Origin: Methanobacteriota archaeon
Lineage (GTDB): Archaea > Thermoplasmatota > Poseidoniia > Poseidoniales > Thalassarchaeaceae
Assembly: GCA_002728565.1 (NCBI GenBank)
Contig: PBUX01000032.1
Location: 37,161-59,515, forward strand
Direction: 5' to 3'
Length of the DNA: 22,355 bases
Each line of letters opens with the position of its first letter. Position 1 is the first letter of the stretch. A model generated the notes under the pieces. That model saw only the letters and a program-made list of their open reading frames with translations. It did not search any database and had not been told where the DNA came from. Positions 7,196 through 15,800 of this stretch are shown one piece after another. The position numbers and the translations under genes are program-made.

Positions 7196-7480
7196 CTACT
7201 CGCTAGTTACCTCAGAAAGCATCGTGCCCAATATGGCAAATACTCCTACCATCAATCCAAGGATAAAAAACCAGATCCCAGAGTCGAATACTCCCTCAAA
7301 CATTGGCAGCATGGAGGAAATTACCGGGAGGTCGTTGCCGGGATATAGTATTCCATAAAGTACCAGGAACGTGATACTGGAAACGAAACCCAATACCAAG
7401 AATAGCCATGAGGTTGCGGGTTCCCCTTCACCTTGGATGAATTCCCCGATTTCGATAGGTGCTCCTTCTTCCATGCCCAT
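7196..7480 (-). CDS. Small two-helix membrane protein next to the oxidase-like gene
   Basis: A 94-residue protein with an acidic N-terminal tail (GMEEGAPIEIGEFIQGEGE) and two membrane helices at about 24-46 (SWLFLVLGFVSSITFLVLYG) and 68-88 (GIWFFILGLMVGVFAILGT). I do not recognise a family and see no metal-binding motif. Its stop lies 7 bases before the start of the oxidase-like gene, so the two are almost certainly co-transcribed; a role as an accessory subunit is inferred from that. The ATG at 7480 has GGGAG three bases upstream; a second ATG two codons later is possible. Confidence 0.7.
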   Translation of the reverse strand: MGMEEGAPIEIGEFIQGEGEPATSWLFLVLGFVSSITFLVLYGILYPGNDLPVISSMLPMFEGVFDSGIWFFILGLMVGVFAILGTMLSEVTSE

Positions 7481-7557
7481 GACTCCCTGTCCGAACTCTA
7501 CTGGTCAAGACCACTGATGATTGCCCCTTAAGCATTGGGCGGATAGAGGGATGAAAA

Positions 7558-8691
7558 TCATGGTGCTCTCATCATGTCGACTGGTTTACCCCTTCTAAAA
7601 GGGCCTGTTCCTAGGGGAATCGGTAATGACTGGTCATTTTTCAATTCTGACTCCCATCTTGTCTTGCAAGAGCAATCAAGTGTCTTTAGCTCGTCCACTT
7701 GCCCGGAAATGCAGTATCTGTCTATGGCAGAAATCACAGCTGCATCACATTCTTTGCAGTTATGTGCCCCTCTGGGCTTGCCCCCAGCAGTTGGATGAAC
7801 AATTACCCTACAGTTATGCTTGGAGATTTCTTCTTCGGCTGAGACTATCATCTCCACAAGCGACCAGAGCCAAGGAGGCCTATATTCGCGATTTCTGAAC
7901 AATCGATCTACGATTGTATTCTTCTGTATGTTCATAGGATTCACGGAAACTTCGTCCGAGTGGGGTGCAACTTCCTTCAACCACGAAGTCGTATGCTTTA
8001 GTGCATCATACTCTGACATGAAGGGTGGTTTAAACAACAAATAGGTCTTCACCCTTAGATTATTTTCTCTGAGCATTTCCACTGCTTTGTGCCATTGTTT
8101 AATCGAGAATCCCTTGTTTACATGAAATCTGAGAACTGTGTCATCATATGCTTCTAATCCAATTGCGACTGTGCATCCGGGGTGTCGCTCCGCTAGCCAT
8201 GCAATCTTCTCTGGGGTGCACATCTGAGCCTGAGCCTCAATGACGAGGTGTTTGCCCATCTCTGAAGTCTCTCTAAGTACTAATTCTTGCCAGCTGATTG
8301 GGTTTTCCCTATCTTCAAAGAAAGTACCGGATGTGTAAATTTTCACCATTTTGCAGTCTTCGAAACCATTGGTTTTTTCCTTGGCATCTTCCCATTGCAT
8401 GAACATGTCTGACTCCGAAACATCATCTCGAACGTCATTGAAGTACCCGCAGAAAGTGCAACCTGATTTCCACCACCAAGCACATCCTTTTGTTCTAAGA
8501 ATCACAGTGGCAGCGTTGCAAATGGTGCCGTCTGGTAGGACTTCTGGGGTTTTGTATACGGTTACAGGTTTGGTAGCATCCCATGATTCTCTGAAAGAAA
8601 TGGACTCGGGAGTATTCTCAGGTGCCTTGATGAGATGGTGAATTTTAACTGGCTTTGAGTCATTGCCCAATATCCCAGTGGCGTTTGCCAT
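7558..8691 (-). CDS. raSEA: Archaeosine synthase radical SAM subunit RaSEA
   Basis: RaSEA works with ArcS in archaea to turn the lysine adduct of preQ0 at position 15 of tRNA into archaeosine. The 377-residue length fits. The [4Fe-4S] motif is GCAWWWKSGCTFCGYFND, with C70, C78 and C81: the unusual C-x7-C-x2-C spacing of this radical SAM branch, not CxxxCxxC. TIM-barrel signs follow: VKIYTSGTFFE, HLVIEAQAQM (cf. E-x-R/Q) and GCTVAIGLEAYDDTVL. The C-terminal part has further conserved Cys (HNCKECD, then LDCSCKTRWESE), as in the family. The ATG at 8691 gives MANATGILGND; no strong ribosome-binding site is visible, so it may be leaderless. No ArcS gene is in the window. The assignment rests on recognised motifs. 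Confidence 0.85.
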   Translation of the reverse strand: MANATGILGNDSKPVKIHHLIKAPENTPESISFRESWDATKPVTVYKTPEVLPDGTICNAATVILRTKGCAWWWKSGCTFCGYFNDVRDDVSESDMFMQWEDAKEKTNGFEDCKMVKIYTSGTFFEDRENPISWQELVLRETSEMGKHLVIEAQAQMCTPEKIAWLAERHPGCTVAIGLEAYDDTVLRFHVNKGFSIKQWHKAVEMLRENNLRVKTYLLFKPPFMSEYDALKHTTSWLKEVAPHSDEVSVNPMNIQKNTIVDRLFRNREYRPPWLWSLVEMIVSAEEEISKHNCRVIVHPTAGGKPRGAHNCKECDAAVISAIDRYCISGQVDELKTLDCSCKTRWESELKNDQSLPIPLGTGPFRRGKPVDMMRAP

Positions 8692-8759
8692 GTATTGCGC
8701 TATTCCCCTTACACTTCATCTTGCCTGATTGGATTCTAACAATGTCAGCAAAATGTAGG

Positions 8760-8768
8760 ATATTCTTA
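8760..8768 (+). promoter_or_regulatory. TATA-like element for the MFS transporter gene
   Basis: ATATTCTTA lies about 26-34 bases before the ATG at 8794, in the 102-base gap between divergent genes. No ribosome-binding site precedes 8794, so the spacing fits a leaderless transcript starting at or near that ATG. If translation instead starts at 8857, the same element would give a leader of about 60 bases. Confidence 0.35.
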
Positions 8769-8793
8769 ACCAAGCTAACGTACTCGTGCATTT

Positions 8794-10644
8794 ATGCTCG
8801 TAGAAAATCGAGATGTTTCAGGGCATCAAGAGAGGGTTAGCGAGATAATTGGGGGAATGGATGAAAGCTCGAAAAGAGCTTTGAGGGGCTGGTATTTGTA
8901 CGATTGGGCGAATCAAGCTTTCTCATTGACTGTGGTGACTGTTCTCGTTCCTCAGCTTCTATCGAGTATGTTTGAACTATCGACTGGTGGAGGCTCCGAA
9001 ATAGGTAGCCTTGAAATCACAGGAGATACTTTCTACGCAATAGTTCTGGGAATGGCTAGCCTATTTGTCGCGATTACCAGTCCAGTTTTAGGCGCGGTTG
9101 CGGATAGGATGCCGATCAAGAAGAAGATACTTTGGGCATACACGATTGTTGGAGTATTTTTTACTGCATTAATGGGGGTTGCGCCTCACATCCAAGGCGA
9201 TTCAAATTACAAACTACTAGCTTTCTGCCTTGTAATGGGGAATATTGGCTTTGCAGGTGGAAATGTAATCTATTACTCATTAATGCCTTACCTTGCAGAT
9301 AGGAGAGCTATGGACCATGTATCTAGCTGGGGGTATGCATATGGTTTCGCTGGCGGTTCTCTAATACTGGTAATTCATTTGATAGTGGGCAATACGGGTT
9401 TCTTTGGTCTTTCAAGTCCTTGGAGTCCTTGGACTTTGAGTTTTATTTTTGTAACTAGTGCCATGTGGTGGTTTGGATTTGGATTGCCTCTTTTCAGGGA
9501 CACTCCTGAGCCGGAAGTCGCCAATTCCAAACAATACAATTCGGTTTTTGAGGCCATTTCGGATGGTTTTATTGAAGTTAGAAAGACCATAGGGGAGATT
9601 AGAAGGTTCAGAATCCTTGCCATCTTCTTGGGCTCTTATCTTCTATTCTACGACGGGTTAAACACCATAGGTGGAATGGCGACTGCATTTGGAGACTCGG
9701 TGTTGAGAATTGATCCAAAAATGAACTTTATTCTACTTCTGATGGTAAACATCACGGCAATTCCAATGACAATATTGGGGGGCAAGTTAGCTAGTCGATT
9801 TGGAACTAAGATGGTTCTAGCAATGGCTCTAGCCGTCTTTTCACTAGTGGCAGTAATGGCTGTTGGCTTTGCGCCACTTGAGCTAGATGATAACCATGAA
9901 AGGTATGATTTCCAATACGATTACAACCGACAAAATGGAGAATACGAGCTTTCCACACTTTATGGAAAGGGCGTGAAGGGATGGGTGAGTAAATCGGGAG
10001 AAGGGGATCATGAGTTCCGCGATTCATTCATGGAGTACTTATTCGAGTCTTCCATTGATTCAGAAACTGAAAGGCATTGGGTAGAGGGTGACATAGTTGC
10101 TGAAGACATTACCGTAATTGATGGAGAAGGGCTGATTGAAGAAATGAGTCAAATGACTAGGCACAGATTTTCTTTTTCATTTAGTGGCGGTCCCCTGGAT
10201 GGGAATAGGTCTGTTGGTGACGAGCATCCGACAATAATTGAAGGCGAGCTGGCAGATTGGTGGCCTAACTTTCTCAGGGATAATGTTTGGGGGCCTTTGA
10301 ATTTCGGTGTTAGCTCCCAATGGATTTTACTGGGAATGATGGTTGGTACCGTGATGGGAACCGCTGGTGCTCAAGCTAGGAGTATGTTCACCATGCTAAC
10401 ACCCACTTCAAGAACGGCTGAGTTCTTCGGATTCTACGGATTCATTGGGAAGGCTGCAGCAGTCATAGGGCCAATTGTATATGCGATTTGTGCAGCGACT
10501 ATGGGTAGTAGAATGGGTCTAGTGAGTGTAATTTTCGTAATCATCATGGGATGGGTGTTATTCATTTTTGTTGACCTTGAAGAAGGGATAGAGGTCGCAA
10601 AGAGGGCTGATGCAGAAGCCGGGATGATGAGTGAAACTGATTAG
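8794..10644 (+). CDS. Atg22/UMF1-like major facilitator transporter with large soluble insertion
   Basis: This resembles the UMF1/Atg22 MFS family, whose relatives export or recycle small molecules such as amino acids from vacuoles; the substrate here is unknown. The family's opening WYLYDWANQAFSLTVVTVLV is present at about residues 33-52, and VLGAVADRMPIKKKILW is the conserved MFS loop between helices 2 and 3. LFYDGLNTIGGMA and GGKLASRFGTKMVLAMALA begin the second half. An acidic, Tyr-rich insertion of about 140 residues (about 363-505) interrupts the second half between membrane helices; it is not part of a standard MFS fold. The final helices carry SRTAEFFGFYGFIGKAAAV, another UMF1 hallmark. 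The start is uncertain: ATG 8794 suits a leaderless transcript, while ATG 8857 (MDESSKRALRGW) is also possible. Stop is 12 bases from a convergent gene. Confidence 0.85.
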   Translation: MLVENRDVSGHQERVSEIIGGMDESSKRALRGWYLYDWANQAFSLTVVTVLVPQLLSSMFELSTGGGSEIGSLEITGDTFYAIVLGMASLFVAITSPVLGAVADRMPIKKKILWAYTIVGVFFTALMGVAPHIQGDSNYKLLAFCLVMGNIGFAGGNVIYYSLMPYLADRRAMDHVSSWGYAYGFAGGSLILVIHLIVGNTGFFGLSSPWSPWTLSFIFVTSAMWWFGFGLPLFRDTPEPEVANSKQYNSVFEAISDGFIEVRKTIGEIRRFRILAIFLGSYLLFYDGLNTIGGMATAFGDSVLRIDPKMNFILLLMVNITAIPMTILGGKLASRFGTKMVLAMALAVFSLVAVMAVGFAPLELDDNHERYDFQYDYNRQNGEYELSTLYGKGVKGWVSKSGEGDHEFRDSFMEYLFESSIDSETERHWVEGDIVAEDITVIDGEGLIEEMSQMTRHRFSFSFSGGPLDGNRSVGDEHPTIIEGELADWWPNFLRDNVWGPLNFGVSSQWILLGMMVGTVMGTAGAQARSMFTMLTPTSRTAEFFGFYGFIGKAAAVIGPIVYAICAATMGSRMGLVSVIFVIIMGWVLFIFVDLEEGIEVAKRADAEAGMMSETD

Positions 10645-10656
10645 GTTGCTAATGAC

Positions 10657-11283
10657 CTACTCTTCATCACTTTCTACTTGAGGTTCCTCGGATGCTTCGT
10701 CATCGCGTTCCTTAATCGCGTCGATTACAGCTTCTCTCTGCTCTCTGAAAGTGTCACTCTTTGCAGCTATCTCCTTAGCAGCTGCGATGGCTCGATCTAT
10801 CATCTCATACCTGAGTTGGATTGCTTGGTTCAAATCCTCAAAGAGCTGCATATGCTGAACATACCAATCATCACGTGCTCCCAGCTCGGCCTCTGCTGCC
10901 TTATTTGACTCATGAAGTTCCTCGGCTACATCCATAATTCGGCCGGTTCTAGCCTCTTCACGGTTGAGCATCTCCTGGGTCTTTTCGAGCTTTGGTTCCA
11001 AGTACTCTATGGTCTTCTTAGACTTGGCGTTCTGGACTTCCAAATCCCTGATCTTCAAATCCTTCTCAGAGAGAAGCGACTCAAGTCCCTCCTTCTCGAT
11101 TTCCTTGTCAACGATCTCTCTGTTCAGAACCTCGATTTCTGACTTCAAGGAAGATAATTCGCCTTCTGCACTCTGATAAGCGACAAGTAGCTTCTCAAGA
11201 GCTTCCTTGTCCTTCTCAGCCTGTTTCTCTAGTTCCATTAATCGCGAATCGGAAGAAGCAGTTGGTTCGCCGTCCTGACTCAT
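10657..11283 (-). CDS. Coiled-coil protein, function unknown
   Basis: From the ATG at 11283 this is a 208-residue, highly charged protein, mostly alpha-helical. Heptad-like sequence runs from about residue 15 to 130 (for example LEKLLVAYQSAEGELSSLK and EIEKEGLESLLSEKDLKI). A second helical part with WYVQHMQLFEDLNQAI and MIDRAIAAAKEIAAKS follows, then an acidic tail ending EEPQVESDEE. There are no membrane helices, signal peptide or catalytic motifs. The open frame extends to ATG 11325, but a TATAAT (11324-11329) and a second TATA-like GTTATATC (11307-11314) lie there, favouring starts at 11292 or 11283. Coiled-coil proteins of this kind include SMC-like, cytoskeletal and scaffold proteins; I cannot choose. 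Confidence 0.75.
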   Translation of the reverse strand: MSQDGEPTASSDSRLMELEKQAEKDKEALEKLLVAYQSAEGELSSLKSEIEVLNREIVDKEIEKEGLESLLSEKDLKIRDLEVQNAKSKKTIEYLEPKLEKTQEMLNREEARTGRIMDVAEELHESNKAAEAELGARDDWYVQHMQLFEDLNQAIQLRYEMIDRAIAAAKEIAAKSDTFREQREAVIDAIKERDDEASEEPQVESDEE

Positions 11284-11323
11284 CAAGCCCATCCACTGCT
11301 CCAACCGATATAACCTCGGCGGC

Positions 11324-11329
11324 ATTATA
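11324..11329 (-). promoter_or_regulatory. TATAAT element upstream of the coiled-coil gene
   Basis: Read on the minus strand, CTATAATGCC follows directly after a perfect palindrome. A start site about 27 bases downstream would fall near 11298, just before the ATGs at 11292 and 11283, where GGAG (about 11300) also lies. The arrangement supports a separate promoter for the coiled-coil gene rather than read-through from the peptidase gene. Confidence 0.35.
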
Positions 11330-11345
11330 GCTCATCAGATGAGCT
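11329..11345. repeat. Perfect 17-base palindrome, candidate operator
   Basis: AGCTCATC (11329-11336), a central A (11337), then GATGAGCT (11338-11345): eight-base arms without mismatch. It touches the TATAAT of the coiled-coil gene on one side and the peptidase stop codon (11345-11347) on the other. A dimeric regulator bound here would overlap the TFB-recognition region. A one-base loop makes an RNA hairpin poor, so a DNA-binding site is more likely than a terminator. Confidence 0.45.
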
Positions 11346-12766
11346 TATGATGAGGAACCTGAAATTGCAGAAATTGTAGAGGAAAGCACAACCGTTAGCC
11401 TCTTCGAGGAGGGTATGTGCAATTTTTCATCGGGGCCATGGGCGTTGTTTCCTGGTCCTGAGGCCCCTGTGCACAGGAACATCGCTTCTGGATATTTTCT
11501 CTGCATCATTGCCATGAATGGGATGGTCCCTCCGGTCCAAGTTGCTAGAGGGGGGAGTCCCGTTAATGACAATGAAGATTCATGGATGGCATCTCTGACC
11601 TTACCCTGCAAGGGAGGGGCGTGGAATCCATCGGCGCAAGAGTCTGGTGTAAAGGAGACCTCTGCGCCGAAGGGGGGATCGTCCTCCAATATTTCCTTCA
11701 CGATTGAAATTACTCCCTCCGAATCGACTCCCGGAGGGATTCTGAAGCTAAGCTTTAGATCTGTATTGGTTCGAAGCACGTTTCCAGCTACCTGGACTGG
11801 TGGAATTCCATCGACACCAATAACACAGAGCGTTGGTTCCCAGTTCATTGCTATGATCATCTCTTCAGTTGTACTAGCTACTGGAACTAAAGTGTCGACA
11901 GTTGGAAATTGCTCCCAAATGCTTCCTCCCACTACCTCGGCCAGAGCCTTTGCCTTGTCTTGGACGTCTTCTCCTATTTCCACGTGCATCTCGGGAATCA
12001 GTACCTCTCCAGTTTTTGAGTCTTCGACCCTATCCAATAGCTCCCGAATTATTCTGAATGAAGATGGTATGGATCCTCCGGAATTTCCAGAGTGGATTCC
12101 TTCATGAGAGACCTTGACCGAAAGGGTGCCCGACACTAATCCTCGTAGAGCTTCCGTCATCCAGATGTGATCGTAGTCTGGTCCACCGCTATCCATTACG
12201 ACTATCATATCTGGATTTCCGAGTTCTCCAGTAAGGGCATCAAGATATGGTGGGAGGTCAAATGAGCCTGACTCCTCGCATGTTTCGATTAGGAATGTAC
12301 ACCTTGGATGTGGGATTCCGGCCTCCTGTAGCAATCGGACTGAAGTTGCGCAAAGGTATCCGCCATATCCATCATCAATTGTTCCTCGGCCGTATAGCCA
12401 TGGATCGCGCCTAACTGCCTTAAGTGGGTGGAGACCATCGGACCAGAGCTCTGGTTTGGAGGGCTGCTTGTCCAAATGTGAGTAGAAAATCACCTCTCCG
12501 GGCCCTGTTCCATCTACGGTGACAAGGAGAACCGGGGATTTGCCATCAATCCTGTGGGTCTCATATTTCATTCCCAATATTCCCTGGTCATCCAACCAAT
12601 TGCAGAAGAGATCTATTGTCTTGTCGAGTTCACCGATTTCGGCCCATTTAGGTTCAAATAATGGGGAAAGGGCCTTAATTTCGATGAATTCGGACAGGCT
12701 TGGTAGAATTGAGTCCTCCCATATCTCATCACTTCTGCTCATTAACGATTGCAAGTATTCGTCCAT
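11345..12766 (-). CDS. M20 family zinc metallopeptidase (dipeptidase/carboxypeptidase-like)
   Basis: M20 enzymes use two zinc ions to cleave dipeptides, C-terminal residues or acylated amino acids in the cytoplasm. The metal and catalytic set is visible from the ATG at 12766 (473 residues): H97 and D99 in FYSHLDKQP, D131 in YGRGTIDDGYGG, the catalytic Glu and metal Glu at 164-165 in ETCEESGS, and D in VVMDSGGPD. The last His is in GNNAHGPDEKLHIPS near the end. A lid/dimerisation domain lies between (about 200-330). The fold order is that of carnosinase-like and DapE-like members; the substrate cannot be told. A TTG at 12784 could add six residues. It follows the AddA-like gene after 46 bases on the same strand, with a palindrome between them, so it may be in the same transcript or have its own control. 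Confidence 0.9.
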   Translation of the reverse strand: MDEYLQSLMSRSDEIWEDSILPSLSEFIEIKALSPLFEPKWAEIGELDKTIDLFCNWLDDQGILGMKYETHRIDGKSPVLLVTVDGTGPGEVIFYSHLDKQPSKPELWSDGLHPLKAVRRDPWLYGRGTIDDGYGGYLCATSVRLLQEAGIPHPRCTFLIETCEESGSFDLPPYLDALTGELGNPDMIVVMDSGGPDYDHIWMTEALRGLVSGTLSVKVSHEGIHSGNSGGSIPSSFRIIRELLDRVEDSKTGEVLIPEMHVEIGEDVQDKAKALAEVVGGSIWEQFPTVDTLVPVASTTEEMIIAMNWEPTLCVIGVDGIPPVQVAGNVLRTNTDLKLSFRIPPGVDSEGVISIVKEILEDDPPFGAEVSFTPDSCADGFHAPPLQGKVRDAIHESSLSLTGLPPLATWTGGTIPFMAMMQRKYPEAMFLCTGASGPGNNAHGPDEKLHIPSSKRLTVVLSSTISAISGSSS

Positions 12767-12778
12767 GTTGCTTTGTAG

Positions 12779-12790
12779 GAGCAATTGCTC
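12779..12790. repeat. Perfect 12-base palindrome upstream of the M20 peptidase
   Basis: GAGCAATTGCTC lies in the 46-base gap between the AddA-like stop and the peptidase ATG at 12766, overlapping the alternative TTG start. It may be an operator, or chance; no TATA-like element is evident beside it. Confidence 0.3.
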
Positions 12791-12812
12791 ATGGACCCTT
12801 CGTCTCTACAAT

Positions 12813-15800
12813 TTATTCAGCGGGGCCGCAGATTGGTTTGACACCCGAGCTGAATGGACATTTGTTGCAAACTGATGCCGATTCCCCAGATAGTCGCGGA
12901 AATTTCGATTGCGGGACATGAGAAGCGAGGGAGATAGTAGCGGATCTTGCCAGCAGGGATTGTAATTCGAAGAGGGCCTCTTCAAGCATCTCTGGGGAAT
13001 ACTCGATTAGTCTACCGGTTACGCCAACAAGAATTGCGGGGGGAAGGACCGTTCTATGCGGAATTCCGGCGTCTTCCTTGTCCTTCTCGGATTGTATCAG
13101 AGCAAGATAATATAGGGCTAGTTGTAATCTATGGTCCTTTAGAATTTGTTTTTCGGACTGAGACATTGGTCCCGGTTCTAGCTTGTCTATTGTTGCAAGG
13201 AGCTCGTTATCCTCTAAATCGAAGATTGATTCCGCCCCCTCAGTCTTCAGATCAATGGGCCTAATTGCTGAGTTTCCTTGGTCGTCTTTTGAACAAATTA
13301 CTAGATCGATAACTCCGCTCATTTCAACGTTGGTCATATCGAATTTGGCTAAAATCTCGGGTCCTTCTGGACTCCAGATGTTTCTTTCGACTGTATTGAA
13401 TTTAGTAGGGATGGTAATATGGAATGGCATTTCTGTCCTTAGCCCCTCCAAAACTTGGCCATCGACTTGCTTGCCCTCAGTAAATTTCCCAATCTTGCCA
13501 TCTTGGATTCTTTCTGACATCGCTGTAACTATTTTCTCGACCTCATTAAGATTGGCTGAGGGCGGTATTAATTCCTCAAATACCGTTTTGTGAAGTTCAG
13601 GATCGGAGATACGATTATCGCTGGCTTTTGTCCAAGAATGAGGAAGCTGACAAGAAAGAGTTTCTCCGCCCAAAAACGGACTTCCAATTCCTATTTCCAT
13701 GATTCGGTGGAATATTGTCCCGAACTCGGCTGGAGATAAATTCATTTTTCTACCATTCATTGATTCTGTGGAAGGATTTGGGATGACCGGTTCCATTTCT
13801 AACCCCCCACGAGTCTCCAACCATTGCCTTCTAGCACATTCATTGAAAATTGGGAGCTTGCTTGGTTTGATTCGTACGCTGGTAGTGGAGTCCATCAAGC
13901 TAGATGAGTGTGCATTCTTTTGCAAACCTTCCTCGTTACGGGAGATCCTGTCTATTGCCTCAATCCTTTGTAATGGGGTCCTTATTCCCTCTAAGGTGCC
14001 CTTGTAATCGATAAAGCATTCTGGGTGGTGGATTACGGTCATACCTCCATTACTTCCATCCCCATCGATAAATGCGTTTTCTCTAATTGATTGCGGATCA
14101 AGGGTCAAATTTTCTGGTATTTTGGCTGTGGATTCTGAAGAGTCGTGGCGACCCGATAGCCATTGTGAGTTTGTCTCTCCTCTTCTGATTGAGCCCTGCC
14201 TAAGAGACTCTGCCCAAATCTGTCCAAGTTGAGGGTTCGGAGAATCATATTCCCACGGGAATATGATGCCTTGTCCTTCGATCCACTTTGTGCCCTTTGG
14301 TGAGCCTGCTATTATGAGCTTCTCTTCTGCTCTAGTTGAAGCGACATAGAGGAGGCGTCTTGCCTCGGCGTCCTTCCTCGCGCTTTGCAATAATGAAACA
14401 TGCCGCCACATGGCTGATTTTGGAGCATTAGTCTCAGAGGGCCAGGGATTTGGATTTCCGGCGAATAGTTCTGGAGTAACTATCAACCTGCTATTCTGCT
14501 CGTTCCTCATATTTGTCTGCCTATTTGAGAAGACGTCGGCAATGATGACTACTCTGGATTCCAAGCCCTTCGAACTGTGAATGGTCATTAGACGAACGGC
14601 ATCGCTTTCTGGATTTGCCTGAGAAACTATGGGGGACGTGCTACTCTCCCGAAGTTCCTTTATCCGATCTGCGAGTATAATTGGATCGCCCCCGACCTCG
14701 GAAGATAGCTTGCTTACTATTTCGATGAATTGCTCTGCATCCCGTCTAGAGGAATCTTCAGGGTATGCTACAAGAAGATCATATTGGTCTATTGTCTCCT
14801 CAAGAAGTTCGATTAAACTGAAGGAGGATGCTAAGTGGTTCCATCTGCAAACAAGGGACCTCTGACTTTCTGAAGGGCAGTGACTTTCTAATTTCTGAAG
14901 GAGATTGGTGTTCTTTTTTGATTCTCCAAGGAAGACCTGAAGCTGTTCGTCATCAAAGCCAATTAGACAGGATCTGGCTACCCAAGCTGCATTGTGCCTT
15001 GAGTTAGGCCTAGCTACAAATTGCAACAGTCCTTCAAGCGCAATTGCCGTTGGCCTTTCTAGTAGATTACCCTCAAGATCGACTTGTACAGGAATTCCCA
15101 TATCTCCTAGGTGTCTGGTGATGATATCCCGAATTTGCACCCTGTTTGGTAGTAGAATCATTATCTCACTGGGCTTTACTGGTTCTTGTTTTTCTGATTT
15201 TTGCCAACTTCCTTCTGATGAACGAACTTGGATCTGCGAGGCGTCAATTAGGCTTCTAACCCTCATTGCAATCAGCATCGCCTGACTCTCCAAGCGGTGT
15301 TTTTCCCCTAGATCGAATGGGTCCAGGTAAGTGGTTAGATTGGGTGACGGATCGGTTTCTTGAATGTTATCAGTTGGGCAAATCCACTCAATTGAACCTT
15401 GTTTTTTCCGGTTTTCCGGAGAAGGTTCTAGGATTTGAGGAGAGGCGTAGAAGTCTCCAGATTTCAATAGATTATGTCTGCTAGAGAAGACGTCCTCCCA
15501 CCATTCATTCATGTTGGTAAGCAGTCCACCAGCGGTTCGGTAATTCACTTGAAGAGAAATCATCCCCTCTTTCCGGTTATTTATCTCTGAGATGCTGGGT
15601 GGTTTTAGTTCCCTGTCAGTCGAGTCGAATGGGATCCATGATACGAGATCCCGCCCTCCTTTTTCCATGTACTCAGATGCCTTTGCAATGGAAATTGTAT
15701 GGTCGTTCCGTGGATCCCTACTATGCGTGGATCTTCTCAGTGCGGGTTTTCTTGTTAGCTCTGGAATGCTATTTAGTTCGTGGATATTGATGCTTCGAAG

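Noticed and set aside
6917..7348. Plus-strand open frame opposite the oxidase-like and small membrane genes
   Set aside because: It is antisense to two overlapping-context real genes with hydrophobic coding, and resembles no protein I know.
7502..7515. Short inverted repeat TGGTC-AA-GACCA upstream of the small membrane protein
   Set aside because: Five-base arms with a two-base centre are likely by chance and have no promoter element beside them.
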